Source: Bryoerythrophyllum caledonicum (taxonomy: Eukaryota; Streptophyta; Bryopsida; Pottiales; Pottiaceae). Taken from it: 64,000 nt of DNA. Positions 41,582-53,267 of the stretch are shown piece after piece; position 1 is the stretch's first letter; the number at the start of each line of letters is the position of its first letter. A program made the position numbers and the translations under genes. The notes beneath the pieces were generated by a model. The model was not told the DNA's origin, did no database searches, and was given only the letters and a program-made list of their open reading frames with translations. The stretch lies in contig OZ020525.1 of assembly GCA_963971425.1 (NCBI GenBank), positions 1,736,001 through 1,800,000 of the forward strand, read 5' to 3'.

Positions 41582-42906
41582 ATATATAATGGATTAACTC
41601 ATTATGTCTTAGCCCAATACGGTGGTGCCGAAAACATACCCAGAATCAAAATGAATGACTGCATAAGATCACCGATAACAAAAACATTCTTCTTATTAAA
41701 ACACATAGCTAAAATCCACCTCAAAAGTACGATCCCAAACTTCCTCATTAATCCTACACCACTAGAAATGCTATGGCGCCAAGAAACACTAAATCACAAC
41801 ACACTCAACGCCCATCTTTCCCAAAAACTTCTACAAAAACTCCTCTCAAAAAATATCTTTGAACTAAACCAAATTACTTTGCCTAACGGCACACACATCA
41901 TGAACAATGAGGATTTCAAAGCCCACCACTTCACCCCATCCAAACTAATATAGAGTGCTCTAAACATTGCTAAACAACTTTTTTGTCACCCAACATGCCC
42001 CACCACATGTTAGACCCCTTGTAACATACACCCATACTCCTATATACTTCATGATTCATACATCACCATCAACAATAGCATCATCCCAAGAAATATTCCC
42101 CTACCAATCTACCCCTCTAACCCCCCACATCCATACCACCCCTGTCCCCCAACATACATCCCCAAAAGCCCTACCACATATCCCATTAATAACATCATAC
42201 ACCATAAGCATATCCAGCACACAAACACAAATAATATACAAAATACCTACACAAAATATCTATGCCAATGGCAACACAATGATAATACATACAACAAATG
42301 GCTTCCCCAAAGAACCCTTTTCCCAAGACACGACACCAATACCTCCACAAACAACATCGAAAAATTAAAACAATACTACTAAAAAATTCAAAACAAAATT
42401 TACTCGGACATCATTTTAGCCCACCACCCCCAAGAACAATTCCCAGACTCAAGATTCGTAACACCACCCATAATTATCCCACTCTTAAAAATCCACACAT
42501 CTGAATGTAACCCCGAAAAGGATATCCGTACATTCTCAAACACAATAAAAATGGATAGCAATCAAGCACATCTATATGAAGAAAATGGTCGACACTTACA
42601 CACTATCGCCGTCACTCGACTACAATGGCTATGGAACCAATACAACACTTAACTACAAACTCCTACGAACATTGAACCAACGACCCAACCCTTTGAAACC
42701 AAACTAATCTGGCTCTACCAAAGGTATAAATACCGAATACCTAAAAATGACCCCCTCAAAAACGTGCAATACACAATTCCCACATTTTAGACTCACAAAT
42801 CACATCCTTTAACATCAAACAATCATACTTTTCCTCCCCAGTCACATGTTCTACCAAACTAAAAAAATTCTACTCACCTTATGAAAGAGACAAAATATTC
42901 GGATCC
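41582..42906 (+). pseudogene. LINE ORF2 connecting region, broken frames
   Basis: Frames at 41,651-41,953, 41,967-42,368 and onward match the minus-strand copy at 54,773-53,721 (for example TLPNGT before a HHFTPSKLI-like block against YHFKPTKLI). Stops and shifts occur every few hundred bases. No enzymatic motif is recognised. Confidence 0.65.
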
Positions 42907-44141
42907 TTGGGAAAGGCCTTTGACTACAAATGGACCGGTAAAGGGATAGCTCACCCCCAGAACGAGAAGGAAATAGAACAAAGAATACATTGGGCTCGAA
43001 TGGCTGCCAAACATGACCCGAATAACACAAGTACAATCATCATCACACCAAACAACAATTGGTATCAAAATAACAACCAACACTCCGACCCATTTCTAGA
43101 CTCCCATATCATTGCAATATTTGAGGCAGACTCAATACCATACGAAGAACCTACAATCCCACCCGAGCTTAAAAAACCCCGAATCGAGCCATCTACATTA
43201 CAAGTACTATGTGTCCATCATCAGAACCAAACCATTGGCACCCTAGAACAACTTGTTGAACTTACCACCATATCGGACAAATTAAACATACACAGACTAT
43301 ACACAAGAATGGCCCAACCGACACCTATACAAACCCCCATAAACCAAAGCAAAAACTGGACAAAACTAAAATATGTCAACAATACACTAAACTACTTTAT
43401 CACACCGCCTCCTCTTCCAAATTACCCAAATCATACCACACCAAAATTTAACCCCGCACACAGTTATTACACCGATGGCTCCTTTAAACCACCAGAACAA
43501 ATCAGCCCATGATCTTGGCGCAGAAAAAAAACTGGCTATGGCATTTATAATTCTACCAAGGAAATTAAGCTAGCCAAGAGATTCCATGGACTACAAAATA
43601 TATTAAGAGCAGAACTCATGGCCATTCACAAAACACTACAAATCATCACAACAAAATACAATAATGAACCCGCACATATATTCACCGATTGTATAAATGC
43701 ACTCTTCCTACTAAACACTCAAATAACTCACCCTACTCTTCACAATCGCCACCCCGACCAAACCATATTAATGTCAATGGTCCAAATGTTACAAAATCGA
43801 ACACAAGTCACAACCCTCCACAAAGTGAGAGCCCATGCCAATATTGACGGCAACGAACAAGCAGACAAACTAGCAAAAGAAGGCCGAGAAAAAGCACACA
43901 AAAATGCCAAAGACCCACACGAACATGTCCATGCCACCCCATACTACATTCAAAAAGAAGATTCGCCTTCCAAAGTAGATACCTCCGACAAAGGCCCGAT
44001 TAAATTTTTGGGTAAATATCTTAAAAAACAAGACCTCTACAACAACCTTGACACAATCTCAGAAAATATCCCTAACATAGAAAAATGGACTAACAATAAC
44101 AATATAGACAATGAACTCTCTACAAACTTCTGGAAAAACCC
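42907..44141 (+). pseudogene. LINE ORF2 RNase H domain (copy 3)
   Basis: RNase H motifs appear in order: YYTDGSFKPP, ILRAELMAIHKTL, HIFTDCINALFLLN and TTLHKVRAHANIDGNEQADK, giving the D-E-D-(H/D) set. A TGA at 43,510-43,512 breaks the frame right after the first motif. It would degrade LINE RNA in the RNA-DNA hybrid. Presence of RNase H separates this family from plant RTE elements. The frame is cut at 44,142 by the hAT-like insertion. Confidence 0.8.
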
Positions 44142-44329
44142 CAGGGTTACCAATCCGACGTCCTTGGGGGTCTAAGAGCGTCCTAGGACGAGGACGTCAT
44201 GACGTCACGTCGGACGCAACGTCCGGGGGGGGGGGGTAAAATGCATTTACGGAAGGCCCTGGTAAGTTTTTAGGACTGTTTGATTCGACGAAGTGCCATG
44301 CGACGAGATCTCAGCCGTCGAAATGCGAC

Positions 44330-44540
44330 ACGTCGTCCGATCGGTCCGTGCCGTCGGAGAGATCGAACAGCACCTCGGCCGTCCGCCTGATCGGACGGCC
44401 GCGATTTGATCGCGCGGGCGCGCGACGGCCGTCCGATCAGGTCAACGGCGGCCCGGCCGTCAGATTGGCCGTCCGATTGTCAGACGGGCCATCGGCCGTC
44501 CGTCGCATTGGCCGTCCGATCGGCGGACGGCCCGCCGTTT
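44330..44540. repeat. Left subterminal GGCCGTCCG repeats of the hAT-like element
   Basis: CGGCCGTCCG and CGGACGGCC occur about eight times in both orientations within 210 bases, mirroring the right end. They are candidate transposase-binding sites. The GC-rich frames here are side effects. Confidence 0.75.
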
Positions 44541-44581
44541 TTTGCACATCACACTCTTCTCTATGACTTGCTGATTCTAAG

Positions 44582-44707
44582 TTGGTGTGGCAATCGCTCA
44601 TCGGATGAAAATTGCATGAGTTATGAGCGGATGAACATTTCCGGCAGAATACTTCATCCGTTCATAAGCGCTTTGTCCTTTGTCGGATTGTCAGTTGCCA
44701 CACCATT
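44582..44707. mobile_element. Small inverted-repeat element, family T copy 1
   Basis: TTGGTGTGGCAA and its complement TTGCCACACCA(A/T) bound 126 bases, with an inner pair GCGGATGAA...TTCATCCG. A related copy lies at 47,938-48,062. Confidence 0.55.
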
Positions 44708-44709
44708 CT

Positions 44710-45310
44710 GGAGTCGGCAGCATAATGTCCGGAGCGTAAAGCATTAAAATTATGGAATCCCATGTGAATGGCGAAGACAAATTTGTAATGGTTCAAAAAA
44801 GTTCCTTTCACTAAAGGATCTTTCTTTTATTGAGATGTATTGATCATGCAAGACCTTGGTCTAATCCTTGAAGGAACAAATCACCCCCGGGGCGAAACTT
44901 TTCACTTGGTGCACATTCCTATGATTGTGATTTTAATTGGAATATTGCGGAATGTTAAACAGAGATTTCCATAATGCAAGCCTAGTGGAAACATTAATTT
45001 TGTCCCACTTGGATTCCTAAAGAAAAAGCAATGCTCTTCTAATCACACATACTTTGACTCCGCTCAACTCCAAATATTTTGCTAGAAGCTTCCATCGATT
45101 TTAAGAGTCTTTGTATTACTAGATCGTACCTAGGTTTCTTAAAAACGTCAATAAATATTTCATGCCTCCAATGAAAGATCTAATTTTCAAGCAAAGTCAA
45201 AAATGTTCACACATTTTTGTGTAGTGTAAAGAGAACCACTAATAATTTTGGACATTTTTACATTTTTGGGTTTAGATTTTTGTAAGGTTTAAAACGGGTC
45301 AACTCACAAA
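44710..45310. other. No gene; AT-rich interior of the hAT-like element
   Basis: Includes a degenerate stretch of miniature-element-like sequence (about 45,060-45,240, words such as TTTTGCTAGAAGCTTCC). No coding signal. Confidence 0.4.
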
Positions 45311-45314
45311 ACAC

Positions 45315-46694
45315 CAAGACTCACACATATTCTCCTTTTGATTCTAAACTCATTTCTCGGATGGTCTAGCATCTATTGTATTTTTAATTAACTCTAATTT
45401 CTATACAAAAACTCTCTTCCATCAACAAAACTTAAGTTTTAATCTAAACTCTTAAGAATTTAAGGTTGTTATGTATCCCTCTAAAGAAACAAAGTATTCA
45501 TTAAACCCAAGGTCTAAGTGCCTAGAAGGAACATTATTCCTTTATCAATTGTGCATGTGGTCAACTGTGAAGACTCTTAATCCATGCCTAGATAGGCCGA
45601 TGGAAGATTCCATTGAATTTCAATACAAATCATTAATTATGTTCTTCTTAGAAATCAAAACAAAATGCGATTAACCCACCTTGAGGAATTGAGTGTAATG
45701 AAAATTGTAAATTCATTTGTCTTTACACTTGTCATAAAACACAAATGCGATTAATCTACCTTAAGGAGTCTCTCCTTTCTAGGTTAGACTTAATTCAACT
45801 TATTAACATGCACATAACACTCTTAACATGCTATGCATCAAGGAATGCATCTCTTTTGATAATTTTTTTATCATTAGTATTAAAAATTACTCTTACTCTT
45901 ATGCATTTTTTATTTTCAACACTCAAACTTAAATCTTTATAAAGTGGCAAGTGCCCATGCATTCCTGGAAGTATTGCATTAGGTCACTGATTACACATTA
46001 ACACACACACATGAATATCTCTTCATGAAATTATTCCTTAAACATCTACAATGCCACTTAAAGCTTCAATCAAATCATACTCTTACTTGCACTCAAGTTT
46101 TACATTAATTTAATTCAATCACACTCACATCTCATCACAATGTTTATAATTAATCTTCATACACACAAAATTGTATTAGTTAGACAAATTAGAGTATTTC
46201 TCTAATTTATAATGAAGTACTAATATTCAATGTATTACAAATGACTCAATCCACAAAATCAAGACAATAATTACACAATGAATAATCACATATATCAATC
46301 ATAAATCCAATACATATAGCAACAATTACTCTTACAAACTCAAGAGTTTCACAAAAAAACTAGCTTCCAAAGGTAGGACACACTCCAATCTTTAACATGG
46401 TAGTGGTGGAATTATTGTCTTTCCAATGCTATGTATAATCTAAATTTTAGGGAAGACACCTCTTGAAAAGAGGTGTGTATTATAAGTACTTTAACTCCTA
46501 CAAGTGTTCATTAAATGGATGCATCTCTTCAAATCTTAACTAACTTTTAATGAACTCTTGACTTAATATGTATTTTAGCTATTTTAACCAATAGATATGA
46601 ACTTTTAACACTAATTACTAATTTTTGAATATATACACAACCCTTATAACACTTAAAATTTTGAAAAGAGCTATTTTTAATGGTTTGGCTCTAC
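45315..46694 (+). mobile_element. CTTAAG-rich repeat element, family K copy 1 (internal to hAT-like element)
   Basis: Shares ordered blocks with 58,933-61,173: GAAGGAACATTA(T/G)TCC, GGAAGATTCCATT, ATGCATCAAGG, and the right end TTTGGCTCTA. The right end GCTCTAC (46688-46694) complements to GTAGAGC, the left end of the other copy. The left end here is not clear. Confidence 0.6.
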
Positions 46695-46759
46695 GGTTTT
46701 ATTTTACTATATGATGCGTTATATGTCATCCTTTTTACTGTTGCGATTCTCAGTTTATG

Positions 46760-47371
46760 GCAAATTAGGTACACCACAAAAATAAATAAATATATATATC
46801 ATAATAGTATTTGAACCCCAATCCCTTCCACAATGTTTTTGAATATTTTGCACCCTTCATATTTCACTTTGATTTTTCTTGCAAGGACCTAACATTGTAT
46901 ATCAAATTTTTGCACAAAATTTGATTCTAATCTAAAGCATGAAATTTACATCACAAGAATTCAAAAGGAGATGATCCTTCAAATACATGGAAGTGAAAAA
47001 GAACCTTGTTTTTTGCTTCAAAATATATAATCCCTCAATCCATACCATCAACTTTCATGAAATTTTGAAAGCATGTTATTCTAAATGTGAGGGTTAAAGT
47101 AGAGCTTCAAGCTTTTTTTCCCCTCATTTCTTTTTGCACAAAGTAAATGTACATTCTAAAGTAAACGTGCATTTTAATGACAAATACTCAGAATTTTAGG
47201 GGTTCACCTTGCAAAAAAAACTTAATGATAATGTATCGATAGGAAAGTTTTTCCAACTTATATGAGATGATGTGGTCAAAATTTCGTGAAATTTAACTAC
47301 TTGAATTGAAAGATGATTGCAGTGAAGGTAAACATAATAAACCTTGTAAAGTACACTTAGGCTTGCGGGGG
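46760..47371 (+). mobile_element. Diverged TTAA-type miniature element
   Basis: Ends GGCTTGCGGGGG before TTAA (47372-47375), like the ends at 26,785 and 38,090. The interior retains diverged family blocks (TTTTTGAATATTTTGCACCC, ATAATCCCTCAATCC). Confidence 0.5.
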
Positions 47372-47375
47372 TTAA

Positions 47376-47937
47376 ACTTATATGATGCAAGAGTAAGATG
47401 AGTTTAGATTCTTGTTACAGATGTTGCCAATAGTTTTTCCAACGATAACTATTATTATGGTCTTTTTGAGGAAAACAGTAAAAATAATTATTCTAAATAA
47501 TCATTGTTTTTTCCTTGAACGCATCATCTATTTAAATTAATAGTAGTAGCATAATAGGTGCAAGAGTGATATTCCATACTACATGTTTATCGATATGCAA
47601 TTCAAGCATGAATATATACAAATTTTGATGGTGGTTGGTTCTCGAAATATATCTTGCTTAATATGTAAATTTCAGAATACATGCCACTGCCATACCTAAC
47701 TATGGAAGATCTAGCCATTACCTTTTGCCATTACGACTATATCCATACCTTTTAATAAAATGCGGCACTATTAATTCTATTATGGCATTCTAAGAATAAA
47801 AAAGTGGTCCACATGCAATGATTTAAGCTTATGAGCTCAACCTTGTAGTCTATTTCTAATTTTTGATATCTCTATAATAAGTGCTTTTGAAGGCTTTCAC
47901 GCTCTTATTTTTGACATGCTCATTCCAAGATGGTATG
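47376..47937. other. No gene; AT-rich interior of the hAT-like element
   Basis: Unassigned sequence with no open frame of note. Confidence 0.4.
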
Positions 47938-48062
47938 GCAACAGTCCATTAGATAACTAATGGATGCGTTAAATGCGGATGAACTCTTTCAATGGAGTAC
48001 TTCATCCATTTAGAAGTCATTGGTTCTTTATCGGATTCTCAGATGCCATACCATTCCGAAAT
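47938..48062. mobile_element. Small inverted-repeat element, family T copy 2
   Basis: ATGGTATGGCAAC and, complemented, ATGGTATGGCATC bound about 125 bases; GATGAACTC and CTTCATCC lie inside, as in copy 1 at 44,582. Confidence 0.55.
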
Positions 48063-48880
48063 TGACAATATAAATTATAATGTCAAGAGCATTGTGTATT
48101 AGAAATATGGACTTTCATATAAACAAAGAAGTCAGATTCTACCGGTCCAACGCTTCATCTTTTAACTTCTACGCTCCTTTTTTTGATTCCAAGTGTGTTT
48201 AGAAAGTTCAACCTTGGTTCAAACCCCCAACTTCCAATTATATTTGGAACACAAATATTGCCACCCCAAAATCGTGTAGAGTTTGGGAATATTTTAAGAC
48301 ATTGCTAATGTAATTACATTGTTTGTAGAACATTATGGACATTATGATTTTGGAAAGTATCATTTAACACTTGCACCTCTCTCCAAGTTCCAAATTTACT
48401 ACATACATCATTGCCAAAATAATTACTCCTTTAAAATTCTATGTTGAAAACGTTGGAATGTATAAAAATTTCTCATTTCATACATCCACTTATACTTAAA
48501 AATAAGCAATCAAGTTTATTTAAGAACAAGTAACATAAAATGTATACTTTTTGTTTACATTGACATGGCTGCAATGTGGAAAAAAATATCCACTAGGAGA
48601 TCTTAAAAAATGACCTTGATCAATCGTCTCAAGGGCAGTCGGTCGGCACTTGGTGGTCGACCGCCATGCCGTCCGCCCATAGAGCTTGGCGGACGGCCAC
48701 GAAGCCACGAAGCCTCAAATTTCAGCAACTCCCTTCCCTCTCCTCTACTTCTCTCCACTCTTTGGCAACACGGAAGCGGTTTGGAACATTACTTTTTTGG
48801 GTAGATAGACATTGCATGTGCACTCTAAATTAGGAGAAAGAGTCAAGTGCATTATTAGTCAGAAGAATGTTTCAAAGATA
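48063..48880. other. No gene; a GC-rich GTCCGC cluster at 48,620-48,710
   Basis: Mostly AT-rich. The GC-rich cluster repeats the CCGTCCGCC and GGCGGACGGCC words of the element ends. Nothing coding. Confidence 0.45.
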
Positions 48881-49146
48881 TTATGTGAATATATATGAAT
48901 ATTCCATTTCAAATATCCTATGCACTTGGAAACATATGAAGAATAGAACTTGTGAATAGTGGTTTCACTTAAAATAGACTACACAAGAAATCTAGATTCA
49001 TTTTTCTCCTTTATTATGCGAATATATATGAATATTCCATTTCAAATATCCTATGCACTTGGAAACATATGAAGAATAGAACTTGTGAATAGTGGTTTCA
49101 CTTAAAATAGACTACACAAGAAATCTAGATTCATTTTTCTCCTTTA
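48881..49146 (+). repeat. 133-bp tandem duplication
   Basis: 48881-49013 and 49014-49146 are almost identical; TTATGTGAATATATATG starts the first and TTATGCGAATATATATG the second. The near-identity implies a recent duplication. Confidence 0.9.
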
Positions 49147-49159
49147 CTAACCACAAGCC

Positions 49160-50220
49160 AATTGGAATGGCCGTCCGCCCCGCCGTCCGTCTCTGGCATT
49201 TGGGTGCTTCCCTCCGCTGTCCACCTCTCCAACTGCCACTTGTCACTACACGAGGGTTCGCCCTACGGACTCTATGGCCAACCGCCGCTCGATCGACTCT
49301 TGGCCATCCAACCCACCGATTGCCTAGCCGTCCGCCCGGCGGTCGGCCTTAGGCGTCCGCCGGAGCGGCTGACTGCCTAGCCGTCCGCACGGGTTTTCTG
49401 GCCATAACTCCCTTATTTTTGCGAGTTTTTAAACATGTAATATACCATTCAAAGCGTCTTAAAAATGCGCTTCCAACGGTTTGTAGCGCGCAGTGAACGC
49501 CCAAGGGCCGTCCGCGCGGTTGATTGCCTAGCCGTCCGCACGGGTTTTTTGGCCATAACTCCCTCAGTTTTGAGAGTTTTTGAACGTGTACTATACCATT
49601 CTAAGCGTCTTAAAAATGCGCTTCCAACGGTATATAGCGCGCAGCGGACGCCCAAGGCCGTCCGCACGGCGGTCGGCCCTCACCCGTCCGCGCGGTTGAC
49701 TGCCTAGCCGTCCGCACGGCGGTCGGCCCTCACCCGTCCGCGCGGTTGACTGCCTAGCCGTCCGCACGGGTTTTTTGTCTATAACTCCGTCAATTTTAGG
49801 ATTTTTTAAACGTGTACTATACCGTTGAAAGCGTCTTGAAAATGCGCTTCTAACGGTATATAGCGCGCAGCGAACGCCCAAGGGCCGTCCGCACAGCGGA
49901 CGGCCGAGCGCCAACCACCATTCGGACAACCAGGCGGACGGCTGACGGCCGACTGCCATTCGGACGGCTGCCGGACGGTCAACCCCTGACTGCCATTTGG
50001 ACGGCCGGGCGGATGGCCAATTGCCGACCGCAATTCGGACGGCCTGGCGGTCGGCACCGACCGACCACTGAGCGGTCGCGGCGGGTGGACGGCGGAGTGG
50101 ACGCCACTGACCGACCACCGGACGGTCGCGACGGGCGGACGGAGGGTGGTCGCATCTGACGGACGGAGGGTGGTCGCATCTGACGGCCGAGCGGTCGGCC
50201 AGGGCTGCGGACGGCAATTT
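49160..50220. repeat. Right subterminal repeats of the hAT-like element
   Basis: GCCGTCCGC and GCGGACGGC recur dozens of times. From 49,375 to 49,890 a unit of about 150 bp occurs three times (TGCCTAGCCGTCCGCACGGG, then TAACTCC, then AAAATGCGCTTC, then TAGCGCGCAG). A 24-bp unit is doubled at 50137-50184. Confidence 0.8.
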
Positions 50221-50342
50221 ACCCCCGAGTAAATTGACAAAACTCGTTATGTCATCGGATGTCCTAATAGGCCCGAGGACGTCCTCCGTCCTGTCGTCAG
50301 GGCATCAGGGACGTCGAGCGTCCTGACAACCCTGAAAAACCC

Positions 50343-51129
50343 CATCATTTCAGACTCACAAATAACATGCCTCATCAAATTCCATACTGGTCAATATATG
50401 GGAAACGCCCGCAAACAACTCTTCTTTGGAATAGAAAGATTTCCATCCATAACATGCCCCATATGCCCGTCATTGGACCCCGACACATGGCTTCATGTTC
50501 TACTCAAATGCCAAAATCACCACATACACTCTCTAATTGTTAAATGACATAATAAAGCCATATCGGAAGTCTGAAAACTGATCACTTCCTACAACAAATC
50601 GAGATGCTTTTTATTAATGAACTCCGGCACCTTTAATAACAATCCACAAGAAAATACGGTCCCTCCTTGGCTACTCCCATGCTCATGTGAAACTCAAAGA
50701 TGTCATTGCAATGCTAGACTCAAACCGGACATCCTTTGTGTTAAAGGTTTACCATACAATGACCCACCACCCGATCACATTAACCAAAACTACACCATTC
50801 AATTCATTGAATTCACATATTGCAACGATAGATTTTCCCCGGAAACAATTCAAAACAAAATAGATAAATACCAACCCCTTATTGACGATATCATCGCCCT
50901 TGGATGGAATGTAGACCCCCTCATTGTAATCACGGCCGGGGCTCGTGCCACCACCTTTATCCCATCTATGAAAATTCTAGAAGATACCTTCAAAATACCC
51001 ATTGAAACAATTAAAACCTCCTTTAAAAACATTAACACCATAGCTATTCAATATGCCATGTCCATTCTTCTACATAAACGCAAAATTGAAAACAACCAAG
51101 CCCTCTCCGATACACAGGACCCAACTTAA
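50343..51129 (+). pseudogene. LINE ORF2 C-terminal domain (copy 3, after insertion)
   Basis: Begins IISDSQITCLIKFHTGQYMG, then CPICPSLDPDTWLHVLLKC, a CxxC-containing zinc-like motif, with two stops, and continues as the frame 50,617-51,129 (PPWLLPCSCETQRCHCNARL, IQFIEFTYCNDRFSPE, AIQYAMSILLHKRKIENN). The cysteine pairs C-S-C and C-H-C are conserved in copies 2 and 4. Function unknown; it may bind RNA or target DNA. Confidence 0.75.
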
Positions 51130-51398
51130 ATTCTTCCCCCGCCTTGATTTATCATGACTAGTTGGTTTTGAGGTTTTTGACTACTTGCTTGGTTTGTGGT
51201 TGCTTCGTTGGCTAGTTGCTTGGTTTATGGTTCGTTGGTTAGTTGGTTGTTTTGTGGTTCTTTGGCTGCTTGTTACATAGTGTCTACCCTCGAGACAGGG
51301 AAGTAGTTCCAGCTTACTAATTCCTTGTCGAGTGGGCATGGTCTTAGTAGTGGAACGAACAGCCACTTTATTCACGCCGGCCGCCTTCGGAGACCGGC
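51130..51398 (+). other. LINE 3' untranslated region
   Basis: Contains TTGGTTxGTGGTTxxTTGG repeats, then ACATAGTGTCTACCCT, TTTATTCACGCCGG and ACCGGCC before the TTC array. The same blocks form the tails at 22.6-23.4, 27.1 and 39.8 kb. Confidence 0.8.
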
Positions 51399-51980
51399 CT
51401 TCTTCTTCTTCTTCTTCTTCTTCTTCTTCTTCTTTCTTCTTCTTCTTCTTCTTCTTCTTCTTCTTTCTTCTTCTTCTTCTTCTTCTTCTTCTCTTCTTCT
51501 TCTTCTTCTTCTTCTTCTTCTTCTTCTTCTCTTCTTCTTCTTCTTCTTCTTCTTCTTCTTCTTCTCTTCTTCTTCTTCTTCTTCTTCTTCTTCTTCTTCT
51601 TCTTCTTCTTCTTCTTCTTCTTCTTCTTCTTCTTCTTCTTCTTCTTCTTCTTCTTCTTCTTCTTCTTCTCTTCTTCTTCTTCTTCTTCTTCTTCTCTTCT
51701 TCTTCTTCTTCTTCTTCTTCTTCTTCTTCTTCTTCTTCTTCTTCTTCTTCTTCTTCTTCTTCTTCTTCTTCTTCTTCTTCTTCTTCTTCTTCTTCTTCTT
51801 CTTCTTCTTCTTCTTCTTCTTCTTCTTTCTTCTTCTTCTTCTTCTTCTTCTTCTTCTTCTTCTTCTTCTTCTTCTTCTTCTTCTTCTTCTTCTTCTTCTT
51901 CTTCTTCTTCTTCTTCTTCTTCTTCTTCTTCTTCTTCTTCTTCTTCTTCTTCTTCTTCTTCTTCTTCTCTTTCTTCTTCT
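51399..51980 (+). repeat. (TTC)n microsatellite, about 580 bp
   Basis: Nearly pure TTC/CTT with a few one-base slips that shift phase. It is the tail of LINE copy 3 and abuts copy 2 on the opposite strand. The Phe/Ser/Leu and Glu/Lys/Arg frames across it are artefacts. Confidence 0.95.
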
Positions 51981-52474
51981 GGTAGCTCTAGCACTGGTCG
52001 TGATTACAATCAATGGGTCCACTTTCCATCCTAATGAGCTGATTTCGTCGAGAAGAGGTTGGTATTTGTTTATCTTGTGTGTTATTGTGTCTGGGGAGAA
52101 CCGGTCATTGCAGTATGTGAATTCTATGAATTGTATTGTAATGGTTGGATCTGGGATCATTGGTGGAGGGTGGTTGTGTGGCACCCCGCGGATACATAGT
52201 AAGCCGAGTTTAAATCTAGCATTGCAGTGGCATCTTTGAGTGTTGCATGTACATGGTAGTAGCCACTGAGGGACAATGTTTCTCGTGGGTTGTTGTGAAA
52301 GGTGCCGACGTTCATAAAGGTGAGACATCTAGATTTACTAGAAGATATAAGCAGTTTTCTAAGTTTCCATACTACTTTGTCATGTCTTTTGACAATCAAT
52401 GCATGGATGTGTGGTTGTTGACATTTAAGTAGTACATGCAGCCAAGTATGTGGTTCATTGGAGTTGCAGATGGC
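51981..52474 (-). pseudogene. LINE ORF2 C-terminal domain (copy 2)
   Basis: VPQWLLPCTCNTQRCHCNAR and IQFIEFTYCNDRFSPDT match copy 3. The frame enters the TTC tract after SARAT, so the final helical segment is lost. Confidence 0.75.
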
Positions 52475-53267
52475 TCATGTAATAGAGGGAAATCTTTCTC
52501 TTCCGAAGAATAGTTGTTTCCGGGCATTTCCCATATATTGGCATATTCTAAATTTTATAATACATGTTTTTTGTGAGTCACTGATAAGAGGGTTTGTCCA
52601 AAATTCACTGGAGAGTTCTTTGTCAATGTTTCTATTACCTGTCCACTTTTCTATATTTGGAGAATTTTGAGCTAGTTCTATTAAGTTCTTGTCTAAATCA
52701 TATCTTTTAAGGTATTTAAGTAGAAATCTTATGGGACCTTTGTCTGGGGTGTCTACCATGGCCGGCCATTCTTTTCTTTGATGGTAGTATGGTGTGGGGT
52801 GGGCATGTTTAAATGGTTCCCTAGCTTCTCTAAGTCTTCTTTCTCTACCAATTTTTGCTAATTTGTTTGCTTTTTCATTGCCACCAATGTTCACATGAGC
52901 TCTTACTTTGTGTAATGATACGGATTGGGTTTGTGCTTGTAGTATATGTACCATTGTTGCCAAAATAGTTTTATCAGGGTGGCCATTGTGCATAGTAGGA
53001 TGTTGAATTTGTGTGTTTAAGAGGTATAATACATTGATGCAGTATGTGAATATGTATGCAGGCTCGTCTGGGTATTTAGAATTGAGAATTTGTAGTGTTT
53101 TATGGACATCCATCATTTCCGCTCTAATGATGATGTTTTGTAGTCCATGTAATCGTTTGGCTATTTTTATGCCTTTTGGTGCATTATATATGCCAAAACC
53201 GGCTTTTTCTCTGTGCCAGTGTCCCAGGCTAACTTCTTCAGGTTCTTTAAATGATCTGTCTGTGTAG
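52475..53267 (-). pseudogene. LINE ORF2 RNase H domain (copy 2)
   Basis: HIFTDC of copy 3 is here YIFTYCINVLYLLN, so one catalytic aspartate is replaced by tyrosine. VSLHKVRAHVNIGGNEKANK likewise has N where copy 3 has D. These changes, plus frameshifts upstream, make the domain inactive. Confidence 0.75.

Larger units (their letters stand above)
44142..50334. mobile_element. Non-autonomous hAT-like element (6193 bp)
   Basis: Ends are CAGGGTTACCA and, complemented, CAGGGTTGTCA; the 8-bp direct repeat AAAAACCC flanks it at 44134-44141 and 50335-50342. An 8-bp duplication and CAGGG-type ends are typical of hAT. Both ends carry clusters of GACGTC and GGACGTCC, and beyond them CCGTCCG and GGCCGTCC repeats (44,330-44,540 and 49,160-50,220). 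No transposase is found inside; the interior holds other repeats. Confidence 0.85.
40184..51410 (+). mobile_element. LINE copy 3 (5'-truncated), split by a hAT-like element
   Basis: The order is reverse transcriptase (40,184-41,581), a connecting region (41,582-42,906), RNase H (43,440-43,930), an interruption by the 6.2-kb element at 44,142-50,334, the C-terminal domain (50,343-51,129) and the 3' untranslated region ending in (TTC)n. The endonuclease half is missing. Several stops and frame changes make it inactive. Removing the insertion and one 8-bp duplicate restores the reading across NFWKNP-IISDSQ, as in the other copy. Confidence 0.85.

Noticed and set aside
44348-44747. GC-rich frames with RPSD and RPSA repeats
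   Set aside because: Translations of the CCGTCCG subterminal repeats of the hAT-like element.
51325-52328. Very long frames of poly-Phe/Ser/Leu or poly-Glu/Lys/Arg
   Set aside because: They are translations of a TTC/GAA microsatellite; only the ends are real LINE sequence.
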